A stretch of DNA of 64,000 bases from Monomorium pharaonis (Eukaryota; Arthropoda; Insecta; Hymenoptera; Formicidae). Positions 62,128 through 64,000 of the stretch are shown in pieces; position 1 is the first letter of the stretch, and the number at the start of each line of letters is the position of its first letter. The stretch spans positions 40,347,132-40,411,131 of the forward strand of contig NC_050467.1 of NCBI RefSeq assembly GCF_013373865.1, in the 5' to 3' direction. Below the pieces are notes generated by a model, which was not told the origin of the DNA, made no database searches, and was given only the letters and a program-made list of their open reading frames with translations. Both the position numbers and the translations under genes were made by a program.

Positions 62128-63914
62128 CTCTTTCTTGTTTCTTTCTTTCTTTGTTCTTTTCATACAGTTAAGATAATTTATATAAAAATTTTATTACGTA
62201 AATTGTAATGTATATGTAAATTTTTGAATTTTATTCCTTTTTCAATTTTGTAACTTTATCTTTCGCCAGTTTACCAGTTGTCACAATAATTCTATAATGT
62301 TCAATTTATATAAATTTATATATTGCTTTAAAAAAACAATGAAGTAAATCTAAAATATGTTAGAGTACTGATATTATTATGTATATTTAAACTTAAAAAC
62401 GATATAACATTACCAAATTGTTAGAGAGCAACATACTTATAAGATAAAATATTTCATCATAAACAACTTATTGATCTATAACTGTTTGCGCTTGCTACCT
62501 CATCGCTTTGTCCGAAGATACATTAACAATCTATTTATAGCATTATCTCGGAGCTTTAAAGGAATAGTTTTAAGCTTGGTATGTATAGCGAGGCTCGTGT
62601 TTCTAGTAAAATGCAAAAATTGAAGTTTACGCTTTACTTTCGCGTTCGTGCCGCAGCATTGATTACGTGTGTGGCCTCTCGCTTTGCGTTCGTTCGCCTG
62701 TCAACGGAACGGATGACTGACCGAGAAACGAGAAAGGGCTTTACAAGAAACCGCGCACACAAAGGGCCGCCTATAAAGTGTGTCTAAGTGGCGGTTTAGA
62801 GTCGCGCCGCATTTTCTCCGTCCCAACTCACACTCGTTTCTTTATGTCTCATCTTTATTGACATTCTGCAGGATTACGTGCTCCCGTTACGAAAAGGACG
62901 CAAAAATGGCGTTCTTTTACAAATAAATAAAAAATGAAAAAATGTTATAAAAATTAAATACAATAAATCTAAATAAGTTAGAAGTATATCGATATGTGAA
63001 TAATACAAGAAGGAGAAGAAATCCCATTTTTTGATCATAGCAAGTGTCTAATATTTTTATATCAATTTTTTAAATAAAAGAAAAGTATTATTCTTATTTA
63101 CATTTTGTAGAATAATTTTTATTAATAATCAATTATTTTGCGTCCGATGCGGATTGCTGGATTAAAAACCGCAATCGTAAACTAAAGCTGGAAATAATAT
63201 CTTAAATTAAATTGATCATCAATTTTAATATTGACGCTGTACATAAGCATCTTAATGATGATGACGAAAATATTATTTTTACAGGAACCGATGACGACTA
63301 TGTTTTTGGCGTTACAAGGCGGTAAATTTGATCATCCTAATAGACTATTTTCATCTATCGCGCTCTCATGGAAGAATTGCCAACGCGATACATCCGACGT
63401 CAAGGTTCGTTGCATTTGATTAAGATACTCGCAAAATTTACATTTTCACCACGCCTCGGTGAATATCCATTGTTATCGTCCTCGCATAAATTTTCAATCG
63501 TATACGCGCCGTTTGGTATACTGAAGATCCATTGTTATCGGTGGCGCTATAAATTCGCCTTTTCATTAACAGGAGCTGATTCCGGAATTCTTCTTTCTAC
63601 CGGAAATGTTGGTCAACAGCAATCGCTACCGATTGGGCAGACAGGAGGATGGTAGCTCGGTCGGCGATGTTGAATTACCACCTTGGGCTTCGTCTCCCGA
63701 AGAGTTTATACGTATAAATCGAATGGTACAGGATTAATTTTTTTCAAAATAAACGTTAAGGCTTTATATAAACTTTATGTTAAATAATACTATTACTTAT
63801 GCAGTTTTACACTGTTTTTGATTGAATTGTATTTTCTTCAGGCACTCGAGTCTGAATTTGTATCTTGTCAATTACATCAATGGATCGATCTGATATTCGG
63901 TTATAAGCAGAAAG
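183..63914 (+). CDS. rg: Neurobeachin (rugose; NBEA/LRBA family), multi-exon CDS, partial at both ends
   Basis: Large BEACH-WD40 scaffold protein. Family members act in membrane trafficking and synaptic protein targeting; rugose and NBEA also anchor protein kinase A through a region upstream of this window. The visible CDS joins 16 exons: 183-313, 2477-2684, 2795-3133, 4408-4534, 4620-4728, 4942-5117, 5198-5472, 5868-6004, 51608-51725, 53990-54092, 57345-57460, 61175-61287, 61432-61572, 63285-63404, 63573-63725 and 63842-63914. Every junction has GT-AG borders and matching phase, and the joined frame is open for about 813 codons. Domain order is acidic linker, DUF1088, PH-BEACH, BEACH. The order and wording match vertebrate NBEA closely from the DUF1088 region onward. 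The N-terminal LamG/armadillo-like region is upstream and the WD40 repeats are downstream. The 45.6 kb intron inside PH-BEACH holds two antisense mab-21 genes. NBEA-type and LRBA-type cannot be separated here; insects generally carry one such gene. Confidence 0.95.
314..2476 (+). other. Neurobeachin intron, 2.2 kb, phase 0, with a probable cassette exon
   Basis: Intron between local exons 1 and 2. Most of it is AT-rich with no convincing coding signal on either strand. The exception is the short open segment at 1503-1616, listed separately. A tRNA T-arm-like hairpin at 1657-1673 is not part of a tRNA. Confidence 0.85.
1503..1616 (+). CDS. rg: Probable in-frame cassette exon of neurobeachin (38 codons)
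   Basis: A pyrimidine-rich tract leads into a perfect TACTAAC branch-point sequence at 1482-1488. The first AG after it ends at 1502, and a CAG|GTAAAA donor follows 1616. The enclosed 114 bases are a multiple of three and stop-free in phase 0, the phase the flanking exons require. They encode a Ser/Thr/Pro-rich peptide (includes [19 protein letters not shown]), similar in character to the linker around it. Inclusion would add 38 residues to the linker. The acceptor is AAG rather than CAG, so this is probably a regulated exon. A downstream CAG acceptor ending at 1513 would break the frame. Inferred from splice signals only. Confidence 0.6.
2477..2684 (+). CDS. rg: Neurobeachin exon (local exon 2): acidic Ser/Glu-rich linker
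   Basis: Acceptor TCTCCCAG ends at 2476; donor GTAAGA starts at 2685. It begins in phase 0 and leaves one base (G) for the next codon. It encodes 69 residues, hydrophilic and rich in Asp, Glu, Asn and Ser, including [16 protein letters not shown]. This is a continuation of the low-complexity linker before DUF1088. Confidence 0.9.
2795..3133 (+). CDS. rg: Neurobeachin exon (local exon 3): linker to start of the DUF1088 region
   Basis: Acceptor ACGCAG ends at 2794 after a short 110-base intron; donor GTACGA starts at 3134. The split Gly codon (G|GC) joins correctly. After a variable stretch it encodes [12 protein letters not shown], then [16 protein letters not shown] and [11 protein letters not shown], a block strongly conserved in NBEA and LRBA just before DUF1088. 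It ends one base into a Gly codon completed by the exon at 4408. Reading past 3133 is intron and soon meets a stop. Confidence 0.93.
3134..4407 (+). other. Neurobeachin intron, 1.27 kb
   Basis: AT-rich intron with canonical GTACGA donor and TTTTCCAG acceptor. I see no further exon, RNA gene or mobile element in it. Confidence 0.85.
4408..4534 (+). CDS. rg: Neurobeachin exon (local exon 4): DUF1088
   Basis: Acceptor TTTCCAG ends at 4407; donor GTAAGA starts at 4535. It encodes [14 protein letters not shown] and [13 protein letters not shown], which align almost residue for residue with vertebrate NBEA. The last Arg codon is split AG|G across an 85-base intron to the next exon. Confidence 0.97.
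4620..4728 (+). CDS. rg: Neurobeachin exon (local exon 5): DUF1088
   Basis: Acceptor CTACACAG ends at 4619; donor GTATTG starts at 4729. It encodes [19 protein letters not shown] then [10 protein letters not shown], matching the family closely. It ends on a full Glu codon. Confidence 0.97.
4942..5117 (+). CDS. rg: Neurobeachin exon (local exon 6): DUF1088
   Basis: The acceptor follows a long T tract (TTTTATAG ends at 4941); donor GTGAGT starts at 5118. It encodes [13 protein letters not shown] and [11 protein letters not shown], both hallmarks of the neurobeachin/LRBA DUF1088 region. The last Lys codon is split AA|A over an 80-base intron. Confidence 0.97.
5198..5472 (+). CDS. rg: Neurobeachin exon (local exon 7): end of DUF1088 and linker to PH
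   Basis: Acceptor TGTTCGCAG ends at 5197; donor GTCGGT starts at 5473. It encodes [19 protein letters not shown] followed by a less conserved acidic, Gln-rich linker ending [14 protein letters not shown]. The WEDD..RR(K/R)RF motif is typical of the family. It leaves one base (G) for a Gly codon completed at 5868. Translation past 5472 is open for a while but is intron. Confidence 0.95.
5473..5867 (+). other. Neurobeachin intron, 395 bp
   Basis: Short AT-rich intron with a GTCGGT donor and a TTTATCAG acceptor. The frame stays open for about 57 codons past the donor. That coding would not match the family, so I treat it as intron. A short (AC)n run lies near 5831-5843. Confidence 0.85.
5868..6004 (+). 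CDS. rg: Neurobeachin exon (local exon 8): first part of PH-BEACH domain
   Basis: Acceptor TTTATCAG ends at 5867; donor GTGAGT starts at 6005. It encodes the opening beta strands of the PH-like domain, with [20 protein letters not shown] and then [15 protein letters not shown]. It ends on a full Glu codon, so the following 45.6 kb intron is phase 0. In vertebrate NBEA the next residues follow directly, so no exon is missing between this one and 51608. Confidence 0.97.
6841..6892. repeat. (GA)n microsatellite in a purine-rich tract
   Basis: About 52 bases of uninterrupted GA. The purine-rich context runs from about 6770 to 6910. It produces spurious Glu/Arg and Leu/Ser frames on the two strands. 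Confidence 0.97.
7782..7850. repeat. (TG)n with adjoining (GA)n
   Basis: Interrupted GT/TG repeats followed by GAGAGA, at the end of a purine-rich tract starting near 7680. Confidence 0.85.
8194..8255. repeat. (CT)n microsatellite
   Basis: CT dinucleotide tract with a few TTT interruptions. Confidence 0.95.
8861..8935. repeat. (CT)n microsatellite, about 70 bp
   Basis: Nearly pure CT repeat. It ends in TCTTACAG at 8938-8945, so it also looks like a long pyrimidine tract in front of a splice acceptor. Confidence 0.95.
17440..17463. repeat. (AG)n microsatellite
   Basis: Short AG dinucleotide repeat. Confidence 0.9.
19026..19037. repeat. Poly(C) run
   Basis: Twelve consecutive C residues within a pyrimidine tract. 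Confidence 0.9.
22292..22320. repeat. Perfect 10-bp inverted repeat with 9-base loop
   Basis: The arms CTCTTCGTGT (22292-22301) and ACACGAAGAG (22311-22320) are perfect reverse complements. The stem is too short for a microRNA precursor. Confidence 0.8.
23915..23971. repeat. 12-bp AT-rich inverted repeat
   Basis: AATTTTAATTAA at 23915-23926 and TTAATTAAAATT at 23960-23971. In such AT-rich sequence this may be chance. Confidence 0.5.
24925..25110 (-). mobile_element. Possible 5'-truncated non-LTR retroelement fragment
   Basis: A GC-richer block of about 180 bases starts abruptly after a tandem (CATTA)3 at about 24927-24940. Read on the minus strand, the block ends in (TAATG)n, the kind of short tandem tail left by some LINE-type elements. 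No reverse transcriptase coding is left and no target duplication could be defined. It could equally be ordinary intron. Confidence 0.25.
26909..26988 (+). promoter_or_regulatory. Candidate recursive-splicing (ratchet) site with a 56-base recursive-splice exon
   Basis: A pyrimidine-rich run ends in TTCTGCTTGCAG (CAG at 26930-26932) and is followed at once by GTGAGTACATAG, an acceptor fused to a donor. The parent donor at 6005 reads GTGAGTACTTAG, so the two share eight identical leading bases. A second donor, GTGAGTACATTAG, starts at 26989 and defines a 56-base segment 26933-26988. If that segment were retained it would bring an in-frame TAG (GTG AGT ACA TAG). The site lies 20.9 kb from the 5' end and 24.7 kb from the 3' end of the intron. 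Ratchet sites of this build are known in long insect and vertebrate introns; use here is inferred. Confidence 0.55.
28638..28670. repeat. 14-bp direct repeat, two copies
   Basis: CGTAAAACAATTCG occurs at 28638-28651 and again at 28657-28670, separated by five bases. Confidence 0.8.
31993..32041. repeat. 12-bp inverted repeat
   Basis: TATAATCTTAAA at 31993-32004 and its exact reverse complement at 32030-32041, in a very AT-rich context. Confidence 0.55.
38473..39570 (-). CDS. mab-21: Protein mab-21 (copy A), single exon, 365 aa
   Basis: Intact Mab-21 family protein. The family has a nucleotidyltransferase fold related to cGAS and acts in cell fate and in eye and nervous system development; vertebrate MAB21L1/L2 are not known to make cyclic dinucleotides. 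The ATG is at 39570 and the TAG at 38473. At 365 residues it is six longer than human MAB21L1/L2 (359), all from an N-terminal extension (MLVPPDM). The conserved core contains [23 protein letters not shown] (E79 and E81 sit where the family places its acidic pair) and [19 protein letters not shown]. The C-terminal part has [19 protein letters not shown]. Arg57 corresponds to Arg51 of MAB21L2, mutated in human eye malformation. The gene has no introns and lies antisense inside the neurobeachin PH intron, 3.2 kb downstream of a second copy. Which copy is the strict fly mab-21 orthologue needs a tree. Confidence 0.97.
   Translation of the reverse strand: MLVPPDMISSHSRMVYQFNKYFGERVMTRKSQVTKTIQEVCRVVQDVLKEVEVQEPRFISSLTDYNGRFDGLDVISPTEFEIIIYLNQMGVLNFVDDGTLPGCAVLKLSDGRKRSMSLWVEFITASGYLSARKIRSRFQTLVAQACDKCTYRDSVKMIADTTEVKLRIRERYVVQITPAFKCAGLWPRSASHWPIAHIPWPHPNIVAEVKAEGFDMLSKECIGLQGKQSAMEGDAWALSFIDAENRLLQGGSRKRCLSILKTLRDRHLDLPGNPVTSYHMKTLLLYECEKHPHEAEWDEGCLAERINGIFLQLISCLQCRRCPHYFLPNLDLFKGKSPSGLENAAKQVWRLTRELLTNSRALEKL
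39571..40170 (-). promoter_or_regulatory. 5' flank of mab-21 copy A: 5' UTR and promoter region
   Basis: A moderately GC-rich block directly upstream of the start codon that stops at an AT-rich boundary near 40200. It contains CCAAT at 39956-39960 and a GC/KLF-like GGGCGTGG near 39983. No TATA box is apparent. The transcription start was not located. Assigned by position. Confidence 0.4.
40171..42801. other. AT-rich spacer between the two mab-21 genes
   Basis: Strongly AT-rich and without coding signal. It holds a (TA)n repeat at 41385-41420 and presumably the 3' UTR of copy B. A TTTATT (AATAAA on the minus strand) at 42330-42335 is a possible polyadenylation signal for copy B, about 470 bases past its stop. 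Confidence 0.7.
41385..41420. repeat. (TA)n microsatellite
   Basis: About 36 bases of TA, preceded by TGTGTGTATG. Confidence 0.95.
42802..43899 (-). CDS. mab-21-like: Protein mab-21-like (copy B), single exon, 365 aa
   Basis: Second intact Mab-21 family gene, same strand and length as copy A. The ATG is at 43899 and the TAG at 42802. By eye it differs from copy A at 51 of 365 residues (about 86% identity). About a third of the changes fall in the first 45 residues, while the last 61 residues (from RINGIFLQ) are identical. It keeps [34 protein letters not shown] and [12 protein letters not shown]. At several sites ([33 protein letters not shown]) it is closer to vertebrate MAB21L1 than copy A is. 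In the identical C-terminal stretch roughly half the codons differ silently, so the duplication is old and conversion is not recent. A frameshifted 234-codon frame across its 5' end and upstream flank is a shadow, not a gene. Confidence 0.97.
   Translation of the reverse strand: MLVPQDIMGGPSKMLYQMNKYYAERVQARMGQVQKTIREVCKVVQDVLKEVEVQEPRFISSLTECNGRYEGLEVISPGEFEVVLYLNQMGVFNFVDDGTLPGCAVLKLSDGRKRSMSLWVEFITASGYLSARKIRSRFQTLVAQACDKCNYRDSVKMIADTTEVKLRIRERYVVQITPAFKCSGVWPRSAAHWPIPHIPWPHPNLVAEVKTEGFDLLSKESVALQGKQSAMEGDAWVLSFTEAETRLLQGGCRRKCLSILKTMRDRHLDLPGNPVTSYHMKTLLLHECEKHPLETEWDEGCLADRINGIFLQLISCLQCRRCPHYFLPNLDLFKGKSPSGLENAAKQVWRLTRELLTNSRALEKL
43900..44440 (-). promoter_or_regulatory. 5' flank of mab-21 copy B: 5' UTR and promoter region
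   Basis: GC-rich block of about 540 bases upstream of the start codon that gives way sharply to AT-rich sequence near 44440. It contains a palindromic E-box CACGTG at 44342-44347 and a CCACGCC box nearby at 44366-44372. A plus-strand A12 run lies at about 44131-44142. No TATA box is visible. The transcription start is unknown. Confidence 0.4.
45828..45859. repeat. Imperfect hairpin, 13-bp arms with a 3-base bulge
   Basis: CCAATCTACTCCA (45828-45840) pairs with TGGAG..TAGATTGG (45844-45859), leaving a three-base loop and a three-base bulge. Too short for a microRNA precursor. Confidence 0.7.
46297..46741 (-). pseudogene. Possible degraded small secreted Cys-rich protein gene
   Basis: A minus-strand ATG at 46741 opens a frame with a hydrophobic start ([15 protein letters not shown]) that could be a signal peptide. 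The frame runs 142 codons without recognisable content. Coding-like pieces also sit in the other two minus frames of the same DNA. One reads [19 protein letters not shown] and, after a [13 protein letters not shown]. The other reads [14 protein letters not shown] followed by [12 protein letters not shown] and stops near 46297. The Cys spacing of the last piece loosely recalls single-domain VWC proteins of insects. Frame changes and a stop would make it a pseudogene. Chance is a real alternative. Confidence 0.2.
47209..47254. repeat. (AC)n microsatellite
   Basis: AC dinucleotide repeat with CG interruptions at its start; the pure core is at 47220-47254. Confidence 0.95.
51037..51111. repeat. 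24-bp direct repeat ending in a 16-bp palindrome
   Basis: Two copies of TATATYTCGCCCATTG plus CGATAAAT lie at 51037-51060 and 51081-51104, with one mismatch and exactly 44 bases start to start. The second copy runs into a perfect palindrome, GCGATAAATTTATCGC (51096-51111). They sit about 0.5 kb upstream of the PH exon acceptor. The ATAAA core resembles posterior-Hox or Caudal-type sites, but no function is shown. Confidence 0.75.
51608..51725 (+). CDS. rg: Neurobeachin exon (local exon 9): PH-BEACH domain
   Basis: Acceptor TGTTCCAG ends at 51607; donor GTAAGT starts at 51726. It resumes the PH domain in phase 0 with [17 protein letters not shown] and [11 protein letters not shown], almost identical to NBEA. 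It ends one base into a Thr codon. It follows the 45.6 kb intron that houses the mab-21 genes. Confidence 0.97.
51785..51807. repeat. (GA)n microsatellite
   Basis: Short GA repeat within the intron, 60 bases after the exon donor. Confidence 0.9.
52166..52494. mobile_element. MITE with 14-bp terminal inverted repeats and TA target duplication
   Basis: The left end AGGTGACACAATTT and the right end (reverse complement AGGTGACATAATTT) match at 13 of 14 positions. Both ends are flanked by TA (52164-52165 and 52495-52496), the target duplication used by Tc1/mariner elements. The 329-bp interior is AT-rich and non-coding, so it would be a non-autonomous element. Only one copy is present in the window. 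Confidence 0.7.
53990..54092 (+). CDS. rg: Neurobeachin exon (local exon 10): end of PH-BEACH domain
   Basis: Acceptor TTGTCCACAG ends at 53989; donor GTAAGT starts at 54093. It encodes [20 protein letters not shown] then [13 protein letters not shown], the C-terminal helix of the PH domain and the start of the linker to BEACH. The final Arg codon is split AG|G. Confidence 0.97.
54093..57344 (+). other. Neurobeachin intron, 3.25 kb
   Basis: Mostly AT-rich (54300-56250), with a CpG-richer stretch at 56240-56800. No further exon, RNA gene or mobile element recognised. Confidence 0.85.
57345..57460 (+). CDS. rg: Neurobeachin exon (local exon 11): start of BEACH domain
   Basis: Acceptor ATTTTACAG ends at 57344; donor GTAAGT starts at 57461. 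It encodes a short basic linker and then [16 protein letters not shown], the invariant opening of BEACH domains. It ends one base into a Gly codon (TIAG) completed at 61175. The frame continues past the donor for about 60 codons but has lost family similarity. Confidence 0.97.
57461..61174 (+). other. Neurobeachin intron, 3.7 kb, CpG-rich
   Basis: An unusually CpG-rich intron for this gene, with CpG-dense blocks at about 57640-59040, 59830-60160 and 60360-60850. A (GA)n repeat is at 58634-58657. Several frames are open on both strands, with no recognisable protein. No exon matching the BEACH domain is missing here. Confidence 0.8.
58634..58657. repeat. (AG)n microsatellite
   Basis: Short AG repeat in a CpG-rich intron. 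Confidence 0.9.
61175..61287 (+). CDS. rg: Neurobeachin exon (local exon 12): BEACH domain
   Basis: Acceptor TATTTTTTCAG ends at 61174; donor GTATGT starts at 61288. It encodes [19 protein letters not shown] and [10 protein letters not shown]. The NQYP(V/I)FPW motif is a signature of all BEACH domains. It ends in phase 0. Confidence 0.98.
61432..61572 (+). CDS. rg: Neurobeachin exon (local exon 13): BEACH domain
   Basis: Acceptor ATTTCACAG ends at 61431; donor GTAAGT starts at 61573. It encodes 47 residues starting [10 protein letters not shown], with [19 protein letters not shown]. The HYGTHYS motif is diagnostic for BEACH. Phase 0 at both ends. Confidence 0.98.
61573..63284 (+). other. Neurobeachin intron, 1.7 kb
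   Basis: AT-rich intron with a (CT)n microsatellite at 62073-62125. No additional exon is needed, since RV|EPM joins in frame across it. Confidence 0.85.
62073..62125. repeat. (CT)n microsatellite
   Basis: About 50 bases of TC/CT repeat followed by a T-rich tract. Confidence 0.95.
63285..63404 (+). CDS. rg: Neurobeachin exon (local exon 14): BEACH domain
   Basis: Acceptor TTTTTACAG ends at 63284; donor GTTCGT starts at 63405. It encodes 40 residues, including [12 protein letters not shown] and [13 protein letters not shown], core BEACH motifs. Phase 0 at both ends. The donor deviates from GTAAGT but the join to the next exon is exact. Confidence 0.97.
63573..63725 (+). CDS. rg: Neurobeachin exon (local exon 15): BEACH domain
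   Basis: Acceptor CATTAACAG ends at 63572; donor GTACAG starts at 63726. It encodes [12 protein letters not shown] (the universal BEACH ELIPEF.. motif), [19 protein letters not shown] and a more variable loop ([10 protein letters not shown]). Phase 0 at both ends. Confidence 0.98.
63842..63914 (+). CDS. rg: Neurobeachin exon (local exon 16): BEACH domain, last in window
   Basis: Acceptor TTTTCTTCAG ends at 63841; donor GTAAGA starts at 63915. It encodes [19 protein letters not shown] then GYKQKG, the conserved hydrophobic helix of BEACH. It ends one base into a Gly codon. The rest of BEACH and the WD40 propeller lie beyond the window. Confidence 0.97.
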
Positions 63915-64000
63915 GTAAGAACAACTTTGAAGTGGAATAACATAATAGAATTTCTCATGAATTATGGATTAAAAGAGAATAAGGTGTAAAAATATATTTG

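Overview
This is animal nuclear DNA, most likely from a hymenopteran insect and perhaps an ant. The evidence is short exons with GT-AG introns, a mosaic of AT-rich and CpG-rich stretches, many GA/CT microsatellites, and a neurobeachin and mab-21 gene pair. The species cannot be fixed from the sequence alone.

The plus strand carries an internal part of one large gene, neurobeachin (Drosophila rugose; vertebrate NBEA/LRBA). I could place 16 exons with consistent reading phase between 183 and 63914 (2,439 coding bases, about 813 codons). There is also one probable in-frame cassette exon at 1503-1616. The exons encode, in order, an acidic linker, the DUF1088 region, the PH-BEACH domain and most of the BEACH domain. 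The N-terminal half lies upstream of the window. The end of BEACH and the WD40 repeats lie downstream.

The PH-BEACH domain is split by a 45.6 kb phase-0 intron (6005-51607). Two intact, single-exon, 365-codon mab-21 family genes sit inside it on the opposite strand (38473-39570 and 42802-43899). They are about 86% identical at the protein level but differ silently at about half the codons of their fully identical C-terminal 61 residues. They are therefore an old tandem duplication under strong constraint. In vertebrates MAB21L1 lies inside NBEA and MAB21L2 inside LRBA, also antisense, so this is a deeply conserved nested arrangement. The rest of the intron is non-coding and is the expected place for mab-21 enhancers.

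Near the middle of the intron (26933) is a pyrimidine tract plus CAG followed directly by GTGAGTAC, the same donor sequence as the intron's own 5' splice site. A second GTGAGTACAT donor lies 56 bases further on. This is the organisation of a recursive-splicing (ratchet) site with a recursive-splice exon.

Other items are a TA-flanked MITE (52166-52494), a repeated motif ending in a 16-bp palindrome (51037-51111), small hairpins, microsatellites, a possible degraded Cys-rich gene (46297-46741), and a possible retroelement fragment (about 24925-25110). No tRNA, rRNA, CRISPR or prokaryotic feature was found.
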